Assembly (NCBI RefSeq): GCF_900141875.1
Contig: NZ_FQZE01000028.1
Span: 1-64,000, forward strand
Source of the DNA: Tangfeifania diversioriginum
GTDB taxonomy: Bacteria > Bacteroidota > Bacteroidia > Bacteroidales > Prolixibacteraceae
DNA length: 64,000 nucleotides
Direction: 5' to 3'
Shown here: positions 54,745 to 62,637 of the stretch, in pieces
Position numbering within the stretch: position 1 is the first letter of the stretch
Layout: every line of letters starts with the position of its first letter
Made by a program: the position numbers and the translations under genes
Notes under the pieces: model-generated
Database searches by the model: none
What the model was told of the DNA's origin: nothing
The model's input: the letters and a program-made list of their open reading frames with translations, nothing else

Positions 54745-54937
54745 ATTCAAAATATTAATTAGCACTCCCAGCTCCTTCACCAAGAATTGCATTCCTCAAA
54801 CAGGAATAAAAATGGTTAATCTATGGAATTATACAAATTTCGCAAGATTTTTAATTACAATAATTTCTCCAATTCACAGGTACATTCTCGTAGGTATTGT
54901 TTGTACATTTTAACACGATTCGAAAACAATAGCCCTT

Positions 54938-57466
54938 TTACTTTATCAAATTCTTAAACGCTGATCCAAAAATCAGATAACTGGTATTGCCGCCAATCGT
55001 GCCTTCGTTTTGTCCCCACAAGAACGGCCAGTCATCGTAATTTTCAAAATGGTCGGGTTGGCGGAATAATATGCCCGGCGCCACATTGCCCGGGATAAAG
55101 GAGAAATCGGCCCGGTTGTTTCCGTAAAAGACTTCTTTGGGACGTGCGGCGCCCAGCGTGGCCACCAGCGAATAGTTGTGGTACGGATGGCAGCCATACA
55201 GCCAGTTGGTAGCCTTAAACGCATGGCTGGCATCGATTATATCGGAGAAATGTTTATGGGCAAAACAGATGGTGGTGCCAAAGTTCACCACGGCCCCGCT
55301 TCCGGCCCAGTTGCCCAAACCGATGGGCACTCCGTAGGGATTATCCTTTTCAAGGTCGTCGATGTATTCGTTATACTGTTCAACATACGGTCGCAGCTTT
55401 TCTTTGTACGAGGCATCCATGTGCGAAATGCCGTGCAATGCCGTCAAAATAACATAACTCAGGTTCCGGTCGAGTGCAGGCCATAAAAGTTCCTGAAATT
55501 TATCGGCATATTGCTGCTCCCCGGTTGAAATGTACAACTGGAGGTTGGTGCCCACATCTGCCGCTCCGAAGCGTCTGCCGCGGCTGTTCTCCGGCTGGCT
55601 GGCCAGCAGTTCGGTGGCCTCGTTAAGCAATCGTTTCGACTGGTCCAGTGCACGTTCCGCAAGATCATCGTTGTATCCTTTCAACGCGCGGCTGACAGCG
55701 GCAAACATGGTGGCCGCCCTGAGGTCGAGACCGGGATTGCGACTTGTAAAGGCCCACATATCGTCCTTCACCCCGCTCGAAAGGCCGTCGGAAGCCGTTT
55801 CGTAAGAACCGAGAGCGGAGTTGTAAGGAAGGCCGTCGGTGATGGACGCGGCATCGCCCAGGTGATGATAATTGTACAACACCGAGTTGGAAAGCGTTTG
55901 TGCCATGTGGCCGATAATCTCTGCCTGGGCAACCAGATTCTTGGCTCCGTGCTCGATGAACTGCAAAATATCCGGCGTGCCGTCCGGGCGGTGCAAATCC
56001 ACATATCGCTGCTCCTGACTGACAAACGTCTGGTCGCGTTGGGGTCTAAAATACTCCCAGGTCTGCACAAAGTTTTGCACCACGCCTATGTTCGAGCCGG
56101 TTTCAATATCAAAATCCCCGGCATCGAAAAAACCGCCGATGTTTAACCCGGGAATCCGTTCCAGCCCTTCATATTTTGTGTCGGTTGTGGGGCCCTGACG
56201 GTGGAGGTCGAAATGATCGGTATTTGGCGGCGCCTGCCGGTAACCTTCCTTAAACGGCTCGCCGTGCCACACCCGGTACCCCTCGCGCACAAACATGTGG
56301 TTCATGTGAATGGGAATCCAGATATCGCTGGTGGCATCGGTAATTTTGTCGTAAACGTCATCGTTAATGATAAAGTTATTGGTTTTCTGGTCGCCATACT
56401 GGATATAATAAATACCGGGGGTGTTCACGGAAGAGAAATCGAATTTCACATAGTGGTATTTGTAATAGTCACCCCAGGGCTCAATATTGCCGCTGAACAC
56501 TTCGGCAGCCCGTCCGTTTTCATCGATTTTATAAAGCGAGGCCGTTGCCAGCAGTGTGTCTTTTTTGTCGAGTTCAATCACCGAAACCTTGGGTTGCGAA
56601 GGAAGGTAGCCAACCTGCGAGAAGCCGATGTTTGGTTCTCTTATCCAGCCGTCGATGGCATGGGGTTCCACGGTCCAGCTCAGCACCTTGCCCGTTTTTC
56701 CTGCCGGGAGCAGGCTGCGCACCACAAACCAGCCGTTTTGTGCCAGCACCCGGCCGTCGAAAAGCATGATTTCGGCATCGTGCGAGGTGATTTTCACCCT
56801 GCGTTCCGGGTCTTCGGGCGCAAGTATAAAAGTACGCCCGGTTTCAAGTGGCAGCGGATCCACAAACCGGCCGGTCCCCCGGTCGTCGGACGTGACGTAC
56901 CCTTTGAATTGTTTTATTTTTTCGCTGTTGGGCCGGGTAACGGTGTTGCCCACCACATAGCGCGGAAACCGGTTGAGGCGCCCATCTGCCAGGTAGGTTT
57001 TTCCCCAGTATTTCGAGGGCAGGAACTCCAGGTTAAACCCGGCAGCCCCTTCCAGTTCCGCGGGAACGGGTTCATCCAGGTAAACTGCTATTTCAACTCC
57101 TTTGTCTTTGGCGGTAACCACCACCCGGGAAGCAAAGTCAAAATCTTCATACGTCAAAACCGATTCAATAGAATTGGATGCACGTTTTACCGTGCGAATG
57201 GGAATGGCCGGAACAAGATCCCACTGCTCCGGCGTGTTGGACAGCCGCACCGCACCGCCCTGCGCGGTTCTGACACCATGATGAATCAATTCGATGCCGG
57301 CGGTTTTTTCGTCGTTAAAACCTCCGGTAAACAGGTTGCTATATACCAGAACGTTAACGCCCTGGGTTTCGAAATACTCCAGATCGTTGAGTTGCAGCTC
57401 TTGCCCCGGAGCCTGTTGAAATGCTGCCAGCAACACGAATAGTGTTAAAAATATAAGTTTTTTCAT
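54938..57466 (-). CDS. GH9 endoglucanase-type glycoside hydrolase
   Basis: 842 aa from ATG 57466 (the frame extends to TTG 57475) with a signal peptide (LIFLTLFVLLAAFQQAPGQ). An N-terminal beta-rich region of about 300 residues is followed by the Ig-like cellulase domain (IGFSQVGYLPSQPKVSVIEL) and a GH9 (alpha/alpha)6 domain. Motifs: NIGGFFDAGDFDIETG with the catalytic Asp pair, YGCHPYHNYSLVATLGAARP, and WPFLWGQNEGTIGGN with the proton-donor Glu. GH9 enzymes cleave beta-1,4-glucans or related beta-glycans. Its base composition is noticeably richer in G+C than its neighbours, a sign of recent acquisition. Confidence 0.85.
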   Translation of the reverse strand: MKKLIFLTLFVLLAAFQQAPGQELQLNDLEYFETQGVNVLVYSNLFTGGFNDEKTAGIELIHHGVRTAQGGAVRLSNTPEQWDLVPAIPIRTVKRASNSIESVLTYEDFDFASRVVVTAKDKGVEIAVYLDEPVPAELEGAAGFNLEFLPSKYWGKTYLADGRLNRFPRYVVGNTVTRPNSEKIKQFKGYVTSDDRGTGRFVDPLPLETGRTFILAPEDPERRVKITSHDAEIMLFDGRVLAQNGWFVVRSLLPAGKTGKVLSWTVEPHAIDGWIREPNIGFSQVGYLPSQPKVSVIELDKKDTLLATASLYKIDENGRAAEVFSGNIEPWGDYYKYHYVKFDFSSVNTPGIYYIQYGDQKTNNFIINDDVYDKITDATSDIWIPIHMNHMFVREGYRVWHGEPFKEGYRQAPPNTDHFDLHRQGPTTDTKYEGLERIPGLNIGGFFDAGDFDIETGSNIGVVQNFVQTWEYFRPQRDQTFVSQEQRYVDLHRPDGTPDILQFIEHGAKNLVAQAEIIGHMAQTLSNSVLYNYHHLGDAASITDGLPYNSALGSYETASDGLSSGVKDDMWAFTSRNPGLDLRAATMFAAVSRALKGYNDDLAERALDQSKRLLNEATELLASQPENSRGRRFGAADVGTNLQLYISTGEQQYADKFQELLWPALDRNLSYVILTALHGISHMDASYKEKLRPYVEQYNEYIDDLEKDNPYGVPIGLGNWAGSGAVVNFGTTICFAHKHFSDIIDASHAFKATNWLYGCHPYHNYSLVATLGAARPKEVFYGNNRADFSFIPGNVAPGILFRQPDHFENYDDWPFLWGQNEGTIGGNTSYLIFGSAFKNLIK

Positions 57467-57475
57467 GATGGTCAA

Positions 57476-57731
57476 AAAAATTAAAATCAGGTATTGGTTT
57501 AACTAAATATTTACTTGTAATTATCAACGCTATTTATACACTTAAACACAGATACTAAAATAGAAAAATATGTGCTATAACAAAACAATTAAGATTGTAG
57601 CAAAATGAGATAATTATCAATAAAATATGCATCAACCTGAGGCAAAATATTGCATTTGCTCAGGACTCACTTGTTCAGAAATTACCACCCAATAACCTTG
57701 CTTCAATTTCTGCAATTCCCCATTTCTTGGG
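57476..57731. other. Intergenic region between GH9 and the Xus-type operon
   Basis: A+T-rich spacer between divergent genes. It includes the inverted repeat GATAATTATC at 57609-57618, which is only weakly Fur-box-like, and no gene or strong hairpin. The candidate promoter of the TonB-receptor gene follows directly. Confidence 0.5.
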
Positions 57732-57763
57732 ATTGCCTCTTATCTATAATCAGTCTAGATTTG
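57732..57763 (+). promoter_or_regulatory. Candidate promoter of the TonB-receptor operon
   Basis: ATTG at 57732-57735, then 20 nt, then TAGATTTG at 57756-57763, a perfect TAnnTTTG -7 element with a one-mismatch -33 element. Transcription would start near 57769. This also argues that translation starts at ATG 57799 and not at the frame-extending codon at 57727. Confidence 0.5.
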
Positions 57764-57798
57764 TGCCCAATACATTAGAAATCAAACAAAAAAAGCAG

Positions 57799-60183
57799 AT
57801 GATGGGAGTTGTTGGTAAGAAGGTGATTGAAAAATGGATAGCCATGTTGCTATTCTTGCTATGCTTTCTTCCGGCTATATCGCAAAATGCACAAACAAAA
57901 ATTGAAGGCACCATTGTGGATGAACAAAACCAGCCGCTGCCTTTTGTTTCCGTCCTTATTGAAGACACTCAGAAAGGTGCTGCTGCAGATGAAAACGGCT
58001 ATTTTTTTATCGAAAATATTACCCCCGGAAATCATCTGCTGAAAGCAAGCAGTCTGGGATACCAAAACGAAACAATTGCCATTGATGTTGCTGCCGGCAG
58101 AACAACGAAGGTTTCCATTGTTTTGCGGGAATCGTCAGTTGATTTGCAGGAGGTGACAGTTGCCGGCAAAAGCAAAGTAAGACAAGCAAAAGAGACGGCC
58201 TACGCCATCAATTCAGTTAACGTGAAATCGCTGCACAACAGCAACCAGGATTTGAACCTGGTGCTCAATAAAACTACCGGACTTATGGTCCGCGAGGAAG
58301 GCGGACTGGGTTCCGGATTCGATTTTGCCATCAACGGACTGTCCGGGAAACAGGTTAAATTTTTTATCGATGGAATTCCACTCATTAGCACCGGAACATC
58401 GCTCACATTTAACAACATCCCGGTAAATCTTATCGACCGGGCCGAAGTATATAAAGGCGTTGTGCCGGTTAACCTGGGATCCGACGCTCTGGGGGGTGCC
58501 GTGAATATCATCACCAAACAATCGGTAAAAAAGTTTTTCGATGCATCTTATTCTGTCGGGTCATTCAATACGCACCGGCTGGCATTGAACGGGCATTATT
58601 TTAATGAAAAAAACGGCCTCACGTTCAACGCCCGCGCTTTTTACAATTATTCCGACAACGACTACAAAGTGGAAGTAAGTGTGGTGAATCCTGAAACCGG
58701 CACTTACGGCGAACCGGAAAAGTTACCTCATTTTCACGATGCCTATGAATCGAAGATGGTGCAGTTCGAAGGCGGATTTCTGCAAAAAAGCTGGGCCGAT
58801 ATGTTTTTGCTGGGAATCATTTTATCCGGTAACCACAACGAAATTCAGCATGGTGTAAGCATGGACAGGCCATACGGTGAGGTTTTCCGCGAAGACGACG
58901 TGTTGTCACCTTTTCTGAAATATAAAAAAGACGACCTTGGGGTGGAAGGACTTGATGTTAAAGGCTATTTATCATATACCGACGGGCAATTCCTGGTTGC
59001 CGACACCAGCTCGCGAAGGTACAACTGGCGGGGTGAGTACGTAATCAATAACGACGAGAACATTGGAGAAGCCAGCTGGCAAAAATCCCTGTTCCGGTTT
59101 AACGACAAAACGGTTATCGGAAATGCCGGAATCCGTTACCAGCTCAACCCCCAAAACCACATCGATTTCAACCTCACATTGTCGTCGGTTAACCGGCAGG
59201 GTAGCGACCCCCTGAGCAGATATGAAACGGCGTTTAGTCAGCCCAATACCCTGAACAAATCGGTTTACGGATTATCGTGGTCGGGGAAATTCTTCAGGAA
59301 CAAACTCAGCACCACCCTTTTTGTAAAACTATATGACTTCAATTCTGAGATGTCTGATGTGGACTGGGACGGTGAACGCACAATCTACACTTCTGACTAC
59401 AACAACGCCGGCTATGGAACTGCCATAACATGGTTTTTCAGCAAAACCGGGCAACTGAAAGCTTCTCTGGAAAATGCATACAGGTTGCCCGAAGGATACG
59501 AAATGTTTGGTGACGGACTGAACCTGCTAAGCAACCCCAACCTTCAGCCGGAAAAGAGCCTGAATGCCAACCTGGGATTTTTATGGAGCTACCGGACAGG
59601 CGTTCATTTCATTGAAACAGAAGGAAACCTGTTTTACCGCAATGCGAAAGATTTTATCCGAAACCAGGCCGAAGGCGCTACCAGTACATACGTCAATCAG
59701 CGCGATGTATTGAGCTCCGGCGTTGAATCGGAAGTGCGTTATACCTGGCGGCAAAACTATTTTATCAGTCTGAACGGAACGTATCAGAACATTATCAACA
59801 ATACGGAATATGAAGGCCAGCGCAAAAGTGGTGTTTACCGCGACCGGATTCCAAACATTCCGTACCTGTTTGGGAACCTTTCGATTGGAGCCTGGTACCA
59901 GGATGTTTTCAGCAATGCCGACAAATTCACCTGGCAGTTTAACAGCCGTTTTGTGGAAGAGTATTTTCTGAAATGGCCAAGCCAGGGCGATCCCGAAAAT
60001 AAGTACACTATTCCGCAGCAAATTGCTCACAATGCCGAAGTAACTTATTCGTTTGGCGGGGGAAAATACAACCTGGCGTTTGAATGCCGCAACCTGCTCG
60101 ATGCTAAACTCTACGACCATTTCAGGCTGCAAAAGCCGGGACGTTCTTTTAACCTCAAAATCAGATACTATATCGAGAAATAA
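57799..60183 (+). CDS. TonB-dependent siderophore receptor (XusA-like)
   Basis: 794-aa outer-membrane receptor. Signal peptide (AMLLFLLCFLPAISQ), then a carboxypeptidase-like regulatory domain of about 90 residues (IEGTIVDEQNQPLPFVSVLIEDTQKGA, GYQNETIAIDV), a plug domain (VREEGGLGSGFDFAINGLSGKQVKFFIDGIPL, DALGGAVNIIT) and a 22-strand barrel ending NLKIRYYIEK. The domain order matches Bacteroidota receptors. Neighbours encoding a DUF4374 lipoprotein and a PepSY protein reproduce the XusABC xenosiderophore set of Bacteroides, so ferric siderophore uptake is likely. I start at ATG 57799; ATG 57802 is equally possible. Confidence 0.88.
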   Translation: MMGVVGKKVIEKWIAMLLFLLCFLPAISQNAQTKIEGTIVDEQNQPLPFVSVLIEDTQKGAAADENGYFFIENITPGNHLLKASSLGYQNETIAIDVAAGRTTKVSIVLRESSVDLQEVTVAGKSKVRQAKETAYAINSVNVKSLHNSNQDLNLVLNKTTGLMVREEGGLGSGFDFAINGLSGKQVKFFIDGIPLISTGTSLTFNNIPVNLIDRAEVYKGVVPVNLGSDALGGAVNIITKQSVKKFFDASYSVGSFNTHRLALNGHYFNEKNGLTFNARAFYNYSDNDYKVEVSVVNPETGTYGEPEKLPHFHDAYESKMVQFEGGFLQKSWADMFLLGIILSGNHNEIQHGVSMDRPYGEVFREDDVLSPFLKYKKDDLGVEGLDVKGYLSYTDGQFLVADTSSRRYNWRGEYVINNDENIGEASWQKSLFRFNDKTVIGNAGIRYQLNPQNHIDFNLTLSSVNRQGSDPLSRYETAFSQPNTLNKSVYGLSWSGKFFRNKLSTTLFVKLYDFNSEMSDVDWDGERTIYTSDYNNAGYGTAITWFFSKTGQLKASLENAYRLPEGYEMFGDGLNLLSNPNLQPEKSLNANLGFLWSYRTGVHFIETEGNLFYRNAKDFIRNQAEGATSTYVNQRDVLSSGVESEVRYTWRQNYFISLNGTYQNIINNTEYEGQRKSGVYRDRIPNIPYLFGNLSIGAWYQDVFSNADKFTWQFNSRFVEEYFLKWPSQGDPENKYTIPQQIAHNAEVTYSFGGGKYNLAFECRNLLDAKLYDHFRLQKPGRSFNLKIRYYIEK

Positions 60184-60219
60184 TCACAAATAATTTTAAA
60201 TCCATTTAAAGTCAATATC

Positions 60220-61449
60220 ATGAAAAAGTATTTTAATTATTTAATCCGTTCAGTATTATTCCTATCAATAACAGGATTGGTAATTTCGTGCTCAGAGGAC
60301 GAAGTCAATCCCGACCTCCCCTCTGACCAGGAAGCTTACACCGTTGCCCTTCAGGTTCTCGGCTCGAACGACGAAGCTGCCGATTACCTTGTTCAAACCG
60401 AAACATTGTCGGAAGGAACAATTACGTCCGAAGGCCAGGGGCTTGAACAAACCGGGTGGCGCTATTTTGCACAGGTAGATAAATCGGTGTTCAGCATCGG
60501 CTATTTCGATGACAACAACTGCATTGGTTACCAGCTTGATGAAAACGGCGATTTGGTGGAATACGGCCGTTTTGTTTTTGAAAAGACACTCGATTGTATG
60601 CTTCCTGCCGACAATAACACGCTGCTTGCATTCGAAGTTCCGCGCACCGGCATAACCCAGCGGGTATTGCATGTAATTGATGCGGAAAGTGTTTCGCTGG
60701 ACCGGAAAGTGGAAACCGACATTTACAAACCCGAAGGCGACACCTTGCCCAAATGGCCCACAGGCATGGTGGTAAAAGGCGATAAGTTGTTTGTGTCATT
60801 TTACCCGGTATCTCCTTCCGGCGATTTTTCCACACCGAGCGTGGATACGGCCCAGGTGGCGGTGTTCTCTTATCCTGAACTGGAGTTTGAGCAGGTCATC
60901 AGTGATACCCGAACCAGTCCGATCGGTGTTTACGGAAATGCAACCGGTTTGCTCGAAGCAGAAAACGGCGACCTTTACACCTATTCCTCATCGTCTCTGG
61001 CAGGTGGTTTCACCAAACAAACCAAACCATCGGGTATTTTGAGGATTAAAAACGGAACTACAGCATTCGACCCCAATTATTTCCTCAACATTGAAGAAGC
61101 CACCGGCGGCGGTAAAATTGTTTACTTCTCTTACGCCGGAAGCGGAAAAGCCGTAGCACGAGTCGTTACCGACGACTCGGTCTTGTGGGGTGCGTTTTCA
61201 CCCAGTAATCCAATCTGCAAACTGGTTATTATCGATCTGAATGCAGCTACAGTTACCGATGTAACCGATGTGCCGCTTCACGGAGCACAGTATGCCACAC
61301 CTGCCCTGGTGGAAAACGGAAAGGTTTACATGAGTATCACCACAGCTACCGATGCCCATATTTATGAAATTGACCCGGAAACTGCTACAGCTGTTAAAGG
61401 TGCTGAAATCGACGGTCTGGAAGCCAAAGGGATTTTCAACTTAAATTAA
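60220..61449 (+). CDS. DUF4374 lipoprotein (XusB-like siderophore-binding protein)
   Basis: 409-aa lipoprotein (lipobox VISC, Cys24) of the DUF4374 family, predicted to be a surface beta-propeller. Repeated strand blocks are visible, such as GWRYFAQVDKSVFSIGYFDDNNCIGYQLDENGDLVEYG and GAQYATPALVENGKVYMSIT. In Bacteroides thetaiotaomicron the homologous XusB binds ferric enterobactin at the cell surface and passes it to XusA. It lies 36 nt after the receptor gene and 12 nt before the PepSY gene, the same order as xusA-xusB-xusC. Confidence 0.85.
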   Translation: MKKYFNYLIRSVLFLSITGLVISCSEDEVNPDLPSDQEAYTVALQVLGSNDEAADYLVQTETLSEGTITSEGQGLEQTGWRYFAQVDKSVFSIGYFDDNNCIGYQLDENGDLVEYGRFVFEKTLDCMLPADNNTLLAFEVPRTGITQRVLHVIDAESVSLDRKVETDIYKPEGDTLPKWPTGMVVKGDKLFVSFYPVSPSGDFSTPSVDTAQVAVFSYPELEFEQVISDTRTSPIGVYGNATGLLEAENGDLYTYSSSSLAGGFTKQTKPSGILRIKNGTTAFDPNYFLNIEEATGGGKIVYFSYAGSGKAVARVVTDDSVLWGAFSPSNPICKLVIIDLNAATVTDVTDVPLHGAQYATPALVENGKVYMSITTATDAHIYEIDPETATAVKGAEIDGLEAKGIFNLN

Positions 61450-61461
61450 AATTTATTCATC

Positions 61462-62622
61462 GTGTATTCCCGCATTATAAACATAATTACAAAAACACAC
61501 CAGTGGCTCGGGTTAGGTTCCGGGTTGCTGGTATTTTTAATCAGTATTTCAGGTGTTATTTACACTTTTAAAGACGAAATTTTTTATGCGGCCCATGCCG
61601 AAAGCATGCACGTAAAAGAGCCCGGAAACGAACGCCTCCCGTTGGATTCGCTATGGAACATCGCCCAGGCTGAATTGGGCACTGAATATCCGATAACCAC
61701 CGTTAATGCCTACAAAGAGCCCGATAAGACCTGGCGGTTTAAAGCGTATAAATACAACAAAGAAAAAGTTAGTTATTTCTCCTGGTGTGAGTACGATTAT
61801 ATACTGTTTATAAACCCTTATACCGGTGAAATCAAGAAGACAATGAACCACAAATACGAGTTTTTCCAGCTGGTGAAAATGTTCCACTGGAGTTTCTTGC
61901 TGCGCACCGAAATCGGTCAGCCCATAGTTGGCTGGACGGTTTTTCTATTTGTAATTTGTCTTATCACCGGAATAATCTGGTGGTGGCCCCGCAGAAATAA
62001 ATTCACCAAACGTTCTTTTACCATCCGATGGCGTGGTGTTTCAATGGATATTAACCGCGATTTGCACGTTGTAACCGGTATTTACAGCATTCCGCTGCTT
62101 TTGGTTCTTGCTTTCACGGGAATGGTCTGGTCGTTTAAATGGTTTATGGCCCTGGTTTATGTTGTGGCCAATCTGAGCACACAGCCTCCGGCAACGCCCA
62201 CTCCACCTGAATCTGCAACAAATAAGCCCCTAAAAACTATTTACGAAACGGTGTACCAAAACAGCCGAGCGCATCACCCGGAAGCATACGATATTGCTTT
62301 GTACGCGCTTGAAGAAGATAAAAATACGGTAGATGCCTACGTAAAAAACAAGGCTGGTGTGTATTACGATGCCAGCCTCGAAACGTATGATGCTTCCACC
62401 GGCAAACGTTTAACCGACCGGTCATTTGAGAATATGAACCGCGGAGAAAAACTAATCGCCATGAACTACGATATTCACACAGGCGCTGTACTGGGAATTT
62501 GGGGGAAAATACTGGCTTTTATTGGTGGGCTAATCGCTGCCGGGCTACCGCTCACAGGATTTATCATTTGGTGGTTACGGCAAAAGGAGAAAAACAAGTT
62601 TTTAAAGCAGATGGAAATCTGA
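61462..62622 (+). CDS. PepSY-associated membrane protein (XusC-like ferric reductase)
   Basis: 386-aa inner-membrane protein, starting at GTG 61462. Four membrane helices (about 17-36, 153-172, 206-225, 352-375) frame two periplasmic PepSY-like regions. Four histidines lie close to the membrane helices: His13 (THQWLG), His142 (MFHWSF), His202 (RDLHVVTG) and His349 (YDIHTGA). This resembles the bis-haem arrangement of FoxB-type siderophore reductases. It would reduce ferric siderophore in the periplasm with electrons from the cytoplasmic diflavin reductase encoded next (inference). Gene order matches xusC. Confidence 0.82.
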   Translation: MYSRIINIITKTHQWLGLGSGLLVFLISISGVIYTFKDEIFYAAHAESMHVKEPGNERLPLDSLWNIAQAELGTEYPITTVNAYKEPDKTWRFKAYKYNKEKVSYFSWCEYDYILFINPYTGEIKKTMNHKYEFFQLVKMFHWSFLLRTEIGQPIVGWTVFLFVICLITGIIWWWPRRNKFTKRSFTIRWRGVSMDINRDLHVVTGIYSIPLLLVLAFTGMVWSFKWFMALVYVVANLSTQPPATPTPPESATNKPLKTIYETVYQNSRAHHPEAYDIALYALEEDKNTVDAYVKNKAGVYYDASLETYDASTGKRLTDRSFENMNRGEKLIAMNYDIHTGAVLGIWGKILAFIGGLIAAGLPLTGFIIWWLRQKEKNKFLKQMEI

Positions 62623-62637
62623 AAACAAAGGATTGCA

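Noticed and set aside
56201-57442. Long plus-strand reading frame (413 codons) opposite the GH9 gene.
   Set aside because: Explained by codon bias in the G+C-rich GH9 gene; its translation shows no recognisable domain.
57609-57618. Fur box (GATAATTATC) regulating the TonB-receptor operon.
   Set aside because: Only a 10-bp palindrome matches, and it lies more than 100 bp upstream of the likely promoter; too weak to call.
57727-57798. N-terminal extension of the TonB receptor.
   Set aside because: It would cover the candidate promoter and place 24 extra residues before the signal peptide.
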